Program-made: the position numbers and the translations under genes
Shown: piece by piece, positions 43,589 through 52,788 of the stretch
How positions within the stretch are numbered: the first letter of the stretch is position 1
Layout of the letters: the number at the start of each line of letters is the position of its first letter
Assembly: GCA_903872345.1 (NCBI GenBank)
Contig: CAIQKM010000006.1
Span: 1 to 64,000 of the forward strand
DNA from: an uncultured Verrucomicrobia subdivision 3 bacterium
GTDB lineage: Bacteria; Verrucomicrobiota; Verrucomicrobiia; Limisphaerales; UBA11358
Direction of reading: 5' to 3'
DNA: 64,000 nt
The notes under the pieces: generated by a model
Told to the model about the DNA's origin: nothing
What the model saw: the letters and a program-made list of their open reading frames with translations, nothing else
The model's database searches: none

Positions 43589-45153
43589 TTTGCGTTAACG
43601 GTAATTTCAAAAGTGGAGGCGGGCAGACCGGCACCGTTCACCAAGTTGCCGGCGCTGAACGGCTGCCAGCCATAGCGCACCCGGCGCGGTGCGCCGACAG
43701 CCGACCCCGGTAGCAGCACCTTTTCACCGGCAATCGTGGCGGTGACCGGATAAAACACGCCATCTTCGCCAGCCAGTTCAAAACCATGCACCGGCAGCGC
43801 GTCACTGGTTTTTAAGCCTTTCGCGTGAGAAAAATCAATGGTCACTTCCGCGTGGCGCATCACCGCCCGCCACGGCTGCGGACCGCTGAATTCAATCTTC
43901 TCCCCGTAAGCCTTGGCCCGGGCGACGAGGGCGAGCCGGCGGCCAATTTCGCGTTTTTCGCGCGGATGCACGTCGTTTGGCAGGCCGTGATCGCTCGTTA
44001 CCGCCATGCCGGCATCTGGAATTGTCTCCGCGAATTGGCGTTGTTGGTCGCGAAACTCCGGCCAAAAGGCTGATTTGTAGGTGTTCGTCTGGATGCTCGC
44101 AAGCTGGCAGAAGAAAAACGGCAACTGTTCACCCCAGGCCGCCCGCCAGTCGCGAACCAGCAGCGGAAAAAGTATTTGGTGCTGGCGCACGCGGCGTTCC
44201 TCCAGCGAATTGCTTTCACCCTGATACCACAGCACCCCGCGCAGTGCGAACGGAGCAATGCGGGCCGGGCCGGCATCCCACAAAAACGCGGGCTTGAAGT
44301 GGTGATTCGGGCCGAGGTCGTCGCCCGGCACGGCGAGTCCGGCGGCGAGCGGGACATCGAGGTTTTCATGGCCACGCTGGCGGCACCAGTCATCAAAAAC
44401 GCGGTTGGTCAGCCAGTTGCCGTCCGTCATGGCGCGCAACTCCGGATCGGCGGCCAAGGCCGACCGGCGAATCCAAGCCTCCGTCGGACTGCCGCCGACG
44501 GCACAACTGATGACGCCGACCGGGACGTTTTCTTGGCGCTGAATTTCATGGCTGAAATAATAGGCAATGGCGGAAAACCCTCGGACGCTCGCCGGCGCAC
44601 ACTCCTTCCAATCGCCCTGATAAAACTGTGGCGGATTCATCCGCCCGATTTCGTTGGACCCAAACGCTTTGCTGTAAAAATACTGTCCCGCAAAAGCCAA
44701 GTTAAGCAGACGGATTTGCGCATTGGTCGCGGCCGGTATTTCCTGCGCGGCGTGCGCTTCGCGCGACAGGGGGAATTCCATGTTCGATTGCCCGGCCGCG
44801 AGCCAGACTTCGCCAACCAGCACATTTGTCAATTGCCGGCTGCCCGTGTTGGCTTGGAGGGTATTTCCGGCGGTCACCGTCAGCGTACGGGGTTCGGCGC
44901 TGGCGGGCGGCGGACTCAAAACCACTTTCCAGTTTCCGATGGCATCGACGACCGTGGCATTCGTCTGACCGGCGAAGCAAACTGATATCGTTTCACCGGC
45001 TTGAGCCTGGCCCCAAATCACCGGCGGTTTATCGCGCTGCAAAACCATGTTGTCACCAAAGACGGACGCCAGGGTCAGTTCTGCGGACGCAGCGAACACG
45101 GAAAAATTCAGGGCGGCGGACGCGATAATGAGCAATGAAAATTTGCGTTTCAT
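43585..45153 (-). CDS. Sialate O-acetylesterase
   Basis: 522 aa from the ATG at 45153. A signal peptide (SLLIIASAALNFSVFAASA) indicates export. It has a beta-rich opening (LASVFGDNMVLQRDKPPVIWG), then an SGNH hydrolase with GQSNMEF (Ser123), LWYQGESNS and a C-terminal HPREKREIGRR that should supply the Asp/His of the triad. These are diagnostic for SIAE-type 9-O-acetyl-sialic acid esterases. It removes O-acetyl groups that block sialidases and lyases. ATGA overlaps at both ends bind it tightly between the YdcF-type gene and the epimerase. Confidence 0.88.
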   Translation of the reverse strand: MKRKFSLLIIASAALNFSVFAASAELTLASVFGDNMVLQRDKPPVIWGQAQAGETISVCFAGQTNATVVDAIGNWKVVLSPPPASAEPRTLTVTAGNTLQANTGSRQLTNVLVGEVWLAAGQSNMEFPLSREAHAAQEIPAATNAQIRLLNLAFAGQYFYSKAFGSNEIGRMNPPQFYQGDWKECAPASVRGFSAIAYYFSHEIQRQENVPVGVISCAVGGSPTEAWIRRSALAADPELRAMTDGNWLTNRVFDDWCRQRGHENLDVPLAAGLAVPGDDLGPNHHFKPAFLWDAGPARIAPFALRGVLWYQGESNSLEERRVRQHQILFPLLVRDWRAAWGEQLPFFFCQLASIQTNTYKSAFWPEFRDQQRQFAETIPDAGMAVTSDHGLPNDVHPREKREIGRRLALVARAKAYGEKIEFSGPQPWRAVMRHAEVTIDFSHAKGLKTSDALPVHGFELAGEDGVFYPVTATIAGEKVLLPGSAVGAPRRVRYGWQPFSAGNLVNGAGLPASTFEITVNAK

Positions 45154-45803
45154 GTGGGCGATTGAATCAGATGACGCGTAAACCCAGCCGCGACTAAAAG
45201 ATCGTAAGCATGCCGCACATTGTCGGGAACCGCTTGCGGAATCATAAATCCAAGCCGCGGATATTCCAGGATGCGTTGCAGGTCGCCGACCATAATGTGA
45301 ATGACCTCCTCGATTGGAATATCGGCGTTGCCGTAGTCTGCAAATTCCAGCGGCGGCGAAGAAACACGCACCGCCACTTCCGGCCACTGCTGGCGGATGG
45401 TGGCATACGCGCGCCGCTCCATGTAAGGTTTCTGCACGGCAATAAGTGAACGCACCGCAATCCTCTGCGCGGCCAGCAGCTCACGGGTGAACCGGATGTT
45501 TTCTCCGGTGTTGGTCGAACGGCTTTCCAGCAGGCAGGCGGAGTCGGGCACGCCGCGTGAACGGAGGACTTCGGCAAACATCTCCGCTTCGGGCCGGGTC
45601 CACGCTCCGGCCGTGAGGCGGCCGAGGCCGCCCGACAACACCACCCGCGGAGCGAGGCTGCGGTGATACAGATCCGCCGCGTGCTCCGCGACCCGCAAAT
45701 CATGGCTGCCCAGCACGAAGATCAGATCGGCCGGTTCCAGCACCTGCCCGAGCCCGTGGTAATTCCAAACCGCCTGCGCGGCCAGTTGCAGATCGGCTTT
45801 CAA
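45150..45803 (-). CDS. YdcF/ElyC-family (DUF218) protein
   Basis: 217 aa if it starts at the TTG at 45803, which overlaps the sialidase stop as TTGA; the frame runs on to 45866 without a better start. The DUF218 signatures are LIFVLGSHDLRVAEHAADLY, VVLSGGLGRL, ESRSTNTGENIRFTRELL and IAVQKPYMERRAY. The family includes envelope-stress and vancomycin-resistance proteins (SanA, ElyC) and cytosolic YdcF, and has a Rossmann-like fold. No membrane helix is visible, so it resembles YdcF. Its presence inside a sialic-acid operon is unexpected. Its enzymatic role is unknown. Confidence 0.75.
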   Translation of the reverse strand: MKADLQLAAQAVWNYHGLGQVLEPADLIFVLGSHDLRVAEHAADLYHRSLAPRVVLSGGLGRLTAGAWTRPEAEMFAEVLRSRGVPDSACLLESRSTNTGENIRFTRELLAAQRIAVRSLIAVQKPYMERRAYATIRQQWPEVAVRVSSPPLEFADYGNADIPIEEVIHIMVGDLQRILEYPRLGFMIPQAVPDNVRHAYDLLVAAGFTRHLIQSPT

Positions 45804-47008
45804 TGCGGGACTCCGTTGGTTTCCACCTGAACTGTCCCGGGCTCGTCGGACGCAACCGTCAGCCACGCCAGCGGGAAACGGGCAAAAACAATGCGATTCG
45901 CTTCGTCCGTCTCAAACAGGCAGCCCATTTCGCCATTGGACAGTTGGGTCAGGACGCTATAGGCGAAACTGCCGGGGAACAAAACCTTTTGTACCGGCCA
46001 GGTTTTTCCTTCATCCCGGCTCATATGCACCGTGCCGTTCTCACGCCGGGTGCTATCCGGCCCGGAATAGAGCAGAACGCTTTTTCCTGCGGTCGTTTCC
46101 GCGTGAAAAATGGCCGCCATACAGCCGGGGTCGCGCAGGGCCGGTTCCTCTTTGATCGGCGACCATGTCACGCCACCATCCCGGCTCACGGCGGTCTTGC
46201 GCAACGGTTTGCCGCCCCATTTCCGACTATTGAGCATCACGGAACCGTCCGACAACTCGACCATCTGCACTTCGTTGACGAGGCTGATATTTTTCCCGGC
46301 GGCATTGGTGACACAGCATCCCGGCGCGGGTTCGCCAAGCTGCCAATGATCACCGCCGTCGTCGCTAAACACGGCAAGAACATTCCAATGACCAAACGGC
46401 CCTTCGTTGAACGGTATGAGAATTCTGCCGGCATGTTCACCGTGCTTGAGCTGAATGCCTATGCCCGGACCGCTTGCCATAATCGTCACGCGCTCGGCGT
46501 GCTTGGTCGTGCGCGTCACGTCTTCCATAGGCGACCACGTGACGCCGTCGTCATCCGAGTGAATGACGTAGTTGCGCACGATGGCCGGACCGTCGAGGCC
46601 CGGCAGAATTTTGCCATCGCGCTCGCTGAATCCGAAAGGATACGACTGGAACATCAAGATGACCCGGCCGGATTTTTCATCCACCACCGCACAGGGATTA
46701 TTGAGACAATTCTTTCCATCATCGGCGATAATCTTCAGCCTGCCCCAGGTTTTGCCGCCATCCGCGCTGCGCTTCAGAATAATCTTATTGTTCGCCTGAT
46801 CGGTATTCTGCGAGCGTCCCTCGGCGAACGCCAGCACCGTGCCCTTTTTTGTCACGACGACAGACGGGATGCGGATGGATTTGAACTGATCCTTGCCCGC
46901 AACGAACACGTCGGAGAACTGTGGCTCAACGCCGGCCGCAAACAGTTTGGACGCGGTAACGGCGGCGACCACGATCGCCAGGCAGTAGTGTTTCCAATTA
47001 ATTTTCAT
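45800..47008 (-). CDS. Exo-alpha-sialidase (GH33-type)
   Basis: 402 aa from the ATG at 47008, with a signal peptide (WKHYCLAIVVAAVTASKLFA). IRIPSVVVTKKGTVLAFAEG (about 45-64) is the FRIP-type box with the first triad Arg. Five Asp boxes follow: SADGGKTWG, SDDDGVTWS, SDDGGDHWQ, SRDGGVTWS and SRDEGKTWP. LVNEVQMVELSDGSVMLNSR carries the acidic and Arg residues expected late in the propeller. It is a single-domain enzyme, unlike the fusion at 32669. It lies 10 bases after the GH20 gene and overlaps the next start, so it is inside the operon. Confidence 0.9.
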   Translation of the reverse strand: MKINWKHYCLAIVVAAVTASKLFAAGVEPQFSDVFVAGKDQFKSIRIPSVVVTKKGTVLAFAEGRSQNTDQANNKIILKRSADGGKTWGRLKIIADDGKNCLNNPCAVVDEKSGRVILMFQSYPFGFSERDGKILPGLDGPAIVRNYVIHSDDDGVTWSPMEDVTRTTKHAERVTIMASGPGIGIQLKHGEHAGRILIPFNEGPFGHWNVLAVFSDDGGDHWQLGEPAPGCCVTNAAGKNISLVNEVQMVELSDGSVMLNSRKWGGKPLRKTAVSRDGGVTWSPIKEEPALRDPGCMAAIFHAETTAGKSVLLYSGPDSTRRENGTVHMSRDEGKTWPVQKVLFPGSFAYSVLTQLSNGEMGCLFETDEANRIVFARFPLAWLTVASDEPGTVQVETNGVPH

Positions 47009-47018
47009 GCTGTTTGTT

Positions 47019-49001
47019 TTATTCGGGAGTGGTGGCAAACCGCAGTCCTGCCACCTCGCGGACTCGGCCCTGCTCAATGGCGACGGGGATACAGGTGAAC
47101 ATCCATTTCCACGTGGTCGCACTGCGGGGCGCTTTCACGAGAATTTTATTCCAGCCTTGCTTCAGGGTCACCGGCAGCGGGTCGCGATAAAAATAATCCT
47201 CGTCCACGAACGGCGCTTCCGCGCCTCCCTTCACCACACCGGGCTGCTGCCAGACTGGCGGCGCGATCGGAAAATCATTGACCCATATTCGCGACCCGGT
47301 AGTGCTCCACTGTCCTTGCGCCGGGTTTGGTCCGCCGCGCCGGTCCGAACGCGATGGTCCGTTGAAACCAATCCAAAAGCCCGCCGTCTGCGCATTGGGC
47401 GACCAGACATAAGTCAGCGCATAAGCCGTGCCGGTCGCGGCTTTCGGCAGCCAGCCGTCATACCAAAAATGATTGATATGGATGGTTGCGCCGCGCGCTT
47501 CATGCCAGGCGTAATTCGTCCCGCCAATATCATAACTCGGGCGGATTTCCTGTTCCGGCGGAAAAACCGCGTCCACCTTGCCCTGGTGATCGAACGGGCC
47601 GATAAGCTTCCACACCATGTCCGTCTGCTTCACATACGGAAACGGCCAGTCGCGGAAATACAAATCGCGATGAGCAATCATCCTTGCCTCAAATTCGGCG
47701 CAGGTGGCAAACGCGGGGGTGCCGGCCTCCGGCAGCCGCGCCCAAAATTCCTTTCGTTCCGGCGTGTGACCGCACCAGTAGCGTTCGGCGGCGGCGAGCA
47801 GCGCGGGAAGCACCGGACTTTGCCGGTACACATTCATTTGCTCCCCGGCATTGTCATCCGGCCAGTGGCAGAGAATGCCGCCCAGGGCAATATCATCCCC
47901 CGTTTCTTTGCCGCAGGTGGCAAGATTCAACTCGCGCTGCGGCAGATCAAACGGATCAAGATGGTTCAAATAATCGTCCCGGGAATCAAGGCAGGGCATT
48001 CCCGGCACAAGACCGTTTCCGCGCCCGCCGGCGGACCATAACTGCGTGATGACCTTGCCGCCGGGCAATCCGCCCGGCCGCCACACGATGATTTGTTTGC
48101 CGCGCGCTCGAACGAGTTCCGCCATGTGCGGCAGAAAGCCGGCATTGTTCAACGGCACTTCGTCGGAACCAATGTGCAATTCCGTCACATGCACATGGTC
48201 GAGGAATTCATTCACACATTCAGCCAGAATTTTCATTCCCCGCTCGTCCTGCATATCCACGCCAAAAGCCCGTTTGAAATAAGCACTGTGTCCCGGCATG
48301 TCGAGCTCCGGCACCACACGCACACCGCGTTCACGGCAATAGGCGATGAAATCATTCAGCTCGGCGTAGGTATAGAATTTGCCCGGACTGCGCGTCGCCG
48401 GCGTGAACTTTGGATCGTTCAGCTCGGGATGAACGCGGCACTCCACCCGCCAGGCGGGATTGTCCGTGAGATGAAAGTGAAATACGTTCAGCTTGTAATG
48501 CGCCATCACATCCACAAACCGTTTGAGCAATGCCAGGTCTTGAAAATTGCGGCCCACGTCATGCATGAACCCGCGCCAGGCGAACGCCGGTGCGTCCACG
48601 ATGTGGCAGCCTGGCAGACGGGTCGTACCCGCGAACAACTGGCGAAGAGTTTCCACCCCATACAACAAACCGACGGGCTTGGGCGCGGCGATGACAATGC
48701 CTTCCGGACCGGCCTCCAGTGTGTATGCCTCGTCATTGGTCAAAGCAATGGCGCCAAGCTGCAAGGTGATTTTTATTCCGGTCGGATCCTTTTTGGCGCT
48801 GGCCAGCGTGCGCTCCAATTCGGCGACCGCAAAACCGGCCTCGGCCGGAGCGGAGATCCGGTAGTTTGAACAGTCCAGCACCCCGCCGGTCCACCTGATG
48901 GCGTGAGGGTTTGGAATCAGCGCCGGCGTTTCGGCCGGTGCGAGGAACGCCCAACCGATCAACAGGCAGCAAAGCGCAATTGTTTTCAAACTAACTCTCA
49001 C
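47019..49001 (-). CDS. GH20 beta-N-acetylhexosaminidase
   Basis: 660 aa with a signal peptide (IALCCLLIGWAFLAPAE). The GH20 N-terminal alpha/beta domain (about 28-140) precedes a TIM barrel. RGFMHDVGRNFQ starts the barrel, HFHLTDNPAWRVE follows, and VTELHIGSDEVPL carries the catalytic Asp280-Glu281 pair (HIGSDE rather than the usual HIGGDE). A beta-rich C-terminal domain of about 170 residues follows (WNKILVKAPRSATTWKWMF). It would trim terminal GlcNAc or GalNAc from glycans exposed by the sialidases. The start overlaps the NanA stop by ATGA. Confidence 0.88.
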   Translation of the reverse strand: MRVSLKTIALCCLLIGWAFLAPAETPALIPNPHAIRWTGGVLDCSNYRISAPAEAGFAVAELERTLASAKKDPTGIKITLQLGAIALTNDEAYTLEAGPEGIVIAAPKPVGLLYGVETLRQLFAGTTRLPGCHIVDAPAFAWRGFMHDVGRNFQDLALLKRFVDVMAHYKLNVFHFHLTDNPAWRVECRVHPELNDPKFTPATRSPGKFYTYAELNDFIAYCRERGVRVVPELDMPGHSAYFKRAFGVDMQDERGMKILAECVNEFLDHVHVTELHIGSDEVPLNNAGFLPHMAELVRARGKQIIVWRPGGLPGGKVITQLWSAGGRGNGLVPGMPCLDSRDDYLNHLDPFDLPQRELNLATCGKETGDDIALGGILCHWPDDNAGEQMNVYRQSPVLPALLAAAERYWCGHTPERKEFWARLPEAGTPAFATCAEFEARMIAHRDLYFRDWPFPYVKQTDMVWKLIGPFDHQGKVDAVFPPEQEIRPSYDIGGTNYAWHEARGATIHINHFWYDGWLPKAATGTAYALTYVWSPNAQTAGFWIGFNGPSRSDRRGGPNPAQGQWSTTGSRIWVNDFPIAPPVWQQPGVVKGGAEAPFVDEDYFYRDPLPVTLKQGWNKILVKAPRSATTWKWMFTCIPVAIEQGRVREVAGLRFATTPE

Positions 49002-49915
49002 ATTTTGATCCAGTCAAAGAAACCCAAAGCTTTAAGCTTGGCCCGAAGTTCCTTCACTTGCCCGGACGCGAGGTTGGCATTCGGCAATCGCGCCGGGCCG
49101 ACATCCACGCCCAGCATCTTCATCGTCGCTTTGGCTGCCCCCATGTAGCCAAAGCCCGCGAGCGTCTGGACCAGCAGGCAGGAACGGTACTGCTCCTGGC
49201 GGGCCGTCGCCAGGTCGCCGGCCGCGAATGCCGCCATCAGCCGATGATAAACCGGCGCGGCAAAACAGTAGGTGCTCCCGACCGCCCCAACCGCGCCCAG
49301 CGCGAGGGCGGCGAGCAGATACTCGTCGTTGCCCCAAGGCAGGTCGAAGTTGCCGGGGACATGCCGGCACAATTGGTACGAATACAAATCCGCATTCGTC
49401 CACTTGATGCCGGCGAGGTTGGGAATTTTTTTGCGGCCCTGTGCCAAAAAATCGGGCATTGAAAGGTTCACGCCCGTCAGGACCGGTATGTCGTAAAAAT
49501 AAAATGGCGTTTTCGGCGCGCTGGCGGCAATGGTGGCGCAGCAACTGACCAAGTCCGCGACGGACTTCGGCTTGAAATACGAGGGTGCCAGCGCAGCGAT
49601 GGCGGCGGCCCCCTGCTTTTGCGCGTGGGCCGCGAGCGCGGCGGCGTCCGTCAGCGAATTCGAACCCACATGCACAATGACCCGCAGTTCCGTGCCGCGC
49701 GCGACCTCGAGCCACCGTTGCGCGAGCTGGCGGCGTTCCTCCGCCGCCAGCGAATGGCTTTCCCCCGTGCTGCCGCCGATGAAGGCGACCGTCACCTTGT
49801 TTTTCAAAAAGTGCGCGGCCTGTTTTTCAACGGCGGCGAGATTCAGCGAATAGTCCCGTTTGAAAGGCGTGTGTGCGGCGGCGACCAGACCGGTGAGTTT
49901 TGATGGCGTTTTCAT
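48998..49915 (-). CDS. nanA: N-acetylneuraminate lyase
   Basis: 305 aa from the ATG at 49915 (the frame runs on to 50500 without real homology). It belongs to the DHDPS/NAL family. GGSTGES (about 47-53) is the substrate-carboxylate loop, YFYDIPVLTGVN has the conserved Tyr141, and LAGIKWTN the Schiff-base Lys171. The length and motif spacing match NanA rather than DapA. It cleaves cytosolic Neu5Ac to ManNAc and pyruvate. It has no signal peptide. It lies 14 bases after the transporter gene and overlaps the GH20 start. This is the committed catabolic step of the operon. Confidence 0.9.
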   Translation of the reverse strand: MKTPSKLTGLVAAAHTPFKRDYSLNLAAVEKQAAHFLKNKVTVAFIGGSTGESHSLAAEERRQLAQRWLEVARGTELRVIVHVGSNSLTDAAALAAHAQKQGAAAIAALAPSYFKPKSVADLVSCCATIAASAPKTPFYFYDIPVLTGVNLSMPDFLAQGRKKIPNLAGIKWTNADLYSYQLCRHVPGNFDLPWGNDEYLLAALALGAVGAVGSTYCFAAPVYHRLMAAFAAGDLATARQEQYRSCLLVQTLAGFGYMGAAKATMKMLGVDVGPARLPNANLASGQVKELRAKLKALGFFDWIKM

Positions 49916-49929
49916 GGTGTTCTTAAAAA

Positions 49930-51189
49930 TTATTGAAAAATTTCCGCGCCGCAGTCGCGTTCTTTGGGACGCAGCACGAGCATTAAAGTTGCGGCTATTA
50001 AAGCCGGAATCGCGCACATCGCAAATCCCACAGAAAGGGGAGTGCCCTGATCCTTGAGCCGGCCGAGCAGCGGCGTGAGATACGCGCCCGCCGCAATGCC
50101 CGCAAAATTCATCAGGCCGTAGCCGGTGGCGCGAAACCGTGCTGGCGCAAGCTGGCAAAGAATGGGCATGTTGTTGGCGTCGAACATGCCGAAGCCCAGG
50201 CCGTATATGGCGGCGCAAATCACCACCAGCGGCAGCGTCGGCGCAAAGCCGATGCCCGCCAGCGCCGGGACCGTTAGCAGCAAACCTGCCGCGCTCGCCC
50301 ATGTGCGCCCCCGGACGTTCCGCCGGGACCAGACGTCGGCGATCTTCCCGCCGAGCAGCACGCCGCCGAAACCGGCGCTGGCCGTGGTCAGGGTGGCGTA
50401 AAGGCCGGAACTTTTTTGGTCGAGCATAAAACGGTCTTGCAGCAACGTTGGCAGCCAGTTTTTCACGGCCCAGCCCGGCAGGCTCGGGAGACAGAAACAC
50501 AGAATTAAAAGGCCGAAACCCAGCCAGCGGACCCCCGGGTAATTATTCGCGGGAAGGATTGGGCTTTCGGCGCCCGCAGCCAACGGTACGGAAGCGGTAT
50601 CCGTTCTTTCCCGCAGAAAAAGGCATAGCACCACGGCATAACCAACACCGATGAATCCGCAGCTACCAAAAGCCGCGCGCCAGGAGATATCCTGCGCCAC
50701 CCAGCCGCCAACTCCTCCCAGCGCCTGGCCGAGATAGATGCCGCTCATGTGAATTCCCACCGCCAGCGAGCGGGTCGCGCCATGATGATAGTCGGCAATC
50801 AGCGACAGCCCGGCGGGAATATAAAACGCCTCGCTCACGCCCATCGCCGCGCGCAGCCAGTAGAGCGTCGGGTAATCGTGGACACGCCCCATCGCCAGCG
50901 TCACGGCGGACCACACCGCGAGACTGAATACGATCAGCCACTTGCGATTGACCCGGTCGGCGATGAAGCCGCTGACCGGGCTGCAAAAGGCATACACCCA
51001 CATGAAGATGGACATGAGCCGGCCGAAATTCTCCGCGCCGTTGACGCCTTGCAATTCCCCAAAATCCGCCCTGATGGACAGCCCCATCGTCGCCAGCATC
51101 TGCCGGTCAAGATAGTTCAGCAGCGCCACCGGAAACAGCAGCGCCACCACGAGCCATGCGTTGATGTGTGGTCTGATCGTTTCGGCCAT
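49930..51189 (-). CDS. MFS transporter, probable sialic acid importer
   Basis: 419 aa with about 12 membrane spans. VALLNYLDRQMLATMGLSIR in the first helix and loop, DRVNRKWLIVFSLAVWS between helices 2 and 3, and GVSEAFYIPAGLSLIADYHH are typical of the anion:cation symporter branch (NanT/ExuT-like). It lies between the NanM-like and nanA genes with gaps of 6 and 14 bases. Substrate assignment to Neu5Ac is by position and family. Confidence 0.8.
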   Translation of the reverse strand: MAETIRPHINAWLVVALLFPVALLNYLDRQMLATMGLSIRADFGELQGVNGAENFGRLMSIFMWVYAFCSPVSGFIADRVNRKWLIVFSLAVWSAVTLAMGRVHDYPTLYWLRAAMGVSEAFYIPAGLSLIADYHHGATRSLAVGIHMSGIYLGQALGGVGGWVAQDISWRAAFGSCGFIGVGYAVVLCLFLRERTDTASVPLAAGAESPILPANNYPGVRWLGFGLLILCFCLPSLPGWAVKNWLPTLLQDRFMLDQKSSGLYATLTTASAGFGGVLLGGKIADVWSRRNVRGRTWASAAGLLLTVPALAGIGFAPTLPLVVICAAIYGLGFGMFDANNMPILCQLAPARFRATGYGLMNFAGIAAGAYLTPLLGRLKDQGTPLSVGFAMCAIPALIAATLMLVLRPKERDCGAEIFQ

Positions 51190-51195
51190 AAACCA

Positions 51196-52362
51196 TCAGG
51201 GACAGCCGGTGGCGCTTAAGGTCCAGATTTCCGGCGAGCGCACTCCGGGACGCATTTCGCCGCTGGGCATGACAAAGCGATTTTGCCAGAACACCGTCGG
51301 CAGCGTGGCGCGCGGCGCGGGCACCGTGCCGTTGGTGCGCCAGCGGCCGGTATTCACGCTGTAAGCCAGCATTTCCGTTGCAAAGCCGGGATGCTTTTCC
51401 AACGGCTGGAAACCCGCGTGCGAACCGTCGTCACCGCCAATGAGCAGAAAACTTTCATCCACCTCCGGCGCGGGGGTCGGGCCGGCCACGCAAGGCTTGG
51501 GCAAATCCGCAAGCCGTTGCCAGCCCTGACCGGATTCGTAACGCCAGGCATCCTGCAAATAAACCCGCGCAATTTTTCCGTTGGTTGGCTCGAGCGCGGC
51601 CCCGCCAAAAAGATAAAATCCGTTTTCCCCCGCCGCCGCGACCGGCAAAATCCGCGCCTTGCCCGGACATGCCGGCACGGTTTGCCAGACCGGATTTGTC
51701 CGGGCCAGGTCCAAGGCAAAACATTGGTTGAGCGCGGAAAGTTCGCCCGGCTTTTCGGAACCGCCCGCAATATAAATCGTTTCCCCCACCATTGCGCCCG
51801 CCGCGTTGGCCAGCGGTGTTGGCAGGCTGGCGAGCGGTTGCACTGAGAAAACACCGTTAGCAAAGCCGAGCCGGAACACCTCGCCATAATGGCGGTCGGC
51901 GTCGCTGCCACCAATGCAAATCAAGCCGGCCGGGGTCGTAATGGACACGCCATAGGCCAGGGGATGCGGCAGTTTGCCCACGAGTTTCCAAGAGCTTTTT
52001 GCGTCAGCCAGCGCATAAACCTCGTCGTGCCACACTTTTTTGCCCCCTTCCCACGGCATCTGGCCGGGAAAATTGGCGCCGCCGCCAACCAGGAGAACGC
52101 CGCCGCTGACTCCCGCAAACGGGCCGGCCACGCCCAGCGCATCCGGCAGTGGCGGCAGTTGCGACCAAATAAGCGAATGGTTGGTTGGCCGAACGGAACA
52201 GGCCGTCAGTGCTATCATAAATAAAAAGGCCGGGATGAATGGTTTCCACCAACCGTTTGAAAGACGGACGCCACTGCTGGAGCGGGGATATTTCACGGTC
52301 TCCGAGCATCCCTTCCGCTGCCGGCGGTTTCCCGGCCCGTTGCCGAAAACCGGTTTGTCCAA
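51196..52362 (-). CDS. Kelch-type N-acetylneuraminate epimerase (NanM-like) lipoprotein
   Basis: 388 aa with the TTG at 52362; the true start is uncertain. Possible signal and lipobox: PFIPAFLFMIALTACSVRPT, with lipidation at Cys. The mature protein is a six-blade kelch propeller: PDALGVAGPFAGVSGGVLLV then GGGANFP, LICIGGSDADRHYG, IYIAGGSEKPGELS, FYLFGGAALEPTNG and FLLIGGDDGSHAGF. The GGGANFPGxMPWEGGKKVWHD signature is that of NanM-type mutarotases, which speed alpha/beta Neu5Ac interconversion before uptake. It is the first gene of the sialic-acid operon. Confidence 0.85.
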   Translation of the reverse strand: MDKPVFGNGPGNRRQRKGCSETVKYPRSSSGVRLSNGWWKPFIPAFLFMIALTACSVRPTNHSLIWSQLPPLPDALGVAGPFAGVSGGVLLVGGGANFPGQMPWEGGKKVWHDEVYALADAKSSWKLVGKLPHPLAYGVSITTPAGLICIGGSDADRHYGEVFRLGFANGVFSVQPLASLPTPLANAAGAMVGETIYIAGGSEKPGELSALNQCFALDLARTNPVWQTVPACPGKARILPVAAAGENGFYLFGGAALEPTNGKIARVYLQDAWRYESGQGWQRLADLPKPCVAGPTPAPEVDESFLLIGGDDGSHAGFQPLEKHPGFATEMLAYSVNTGRWRTNGTVPAPRATLPTVFWQNRFVMPSGEMRPGVRSPEIWTLSATGCP

Positions 52363-52416
52363 GTCTTTCTCATGGCCTGATTATCCATGTTCCGGAGAAA
52401 TCCGAAATCGCAAATG

Positions 52417-52439
52417 ACTTGTATTAAGTCAATGCAAGT
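52417..52439. promoter_or_regulatory. Inverted-repeat operator candidate upstream of the nan operon
   Basis: ACTTGTATT (52417-52425) and AATGCAAGT (52431-52439) are arms of an inverted repeat matching at 8 of 9 positions, with a 5-base spacer. On the minus strand it contains TTGACT, a plausible -35 box about 60-80 bases ahead of the NanM-like gene. The half-site resembles GntR-family half-sites (ACTTGTAT), which fits control by the GntR/LacI-type regulator at 31462. Confidence 0.5.
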
Positions 52440-52788
52440 GTGAGGAAAGCCGGCGCTGCGCTCATTGTGCGTGGGTTGAATCCGAACGGTGATGCCGCTC
52501 CGTACTGTTGTTTTTGTGTCCGTCGCTCCCCCCCCAATCGCAGAACGCAGGGTCACAGGGTCACATATCGCACCCGTTTCCTGTTTCGTTTCGCCGCCGC
52601 CCTCTCTCCATTTTACCATCCGGTCAAGGTCGTTCCAGCCCCCGAAAGCTCCGCTGCCCTCCGCTTTCTCCCCGGTCGAAGACGTTCCACCGCGCTCGTT
52701 ACTCCTTGACTTCGGATGCCATTCCGAGAGTGCGGGCGTCTCACGAACGCACCGCGCAAAGGTCGCATTACCAGCCAATACAACTTCA
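52440..52788. other. Junction between nan operon and decayed island
   Basis: About 350 bases without a supported gene. ORFs on both strands are biased-composition read-throughs. Backbone sequence likely ends here and the inserted or degraded DNA begins. Confidence 0.35.

Noticed and set aside
45803..47098. 431-codon plus-strand ORF
   Set aside because: Antisense to the single-domain sialidase, whose Asp boxes are unmistakable. The ORF has no motif.
48998..50500. Longer 500-codon frame for the NanA gene
   Set aside because: Homology begins at the ATG at 49915. The upstream part overlaps the MFS transporter gene antisense to its reading frame logic and has no family pattern.
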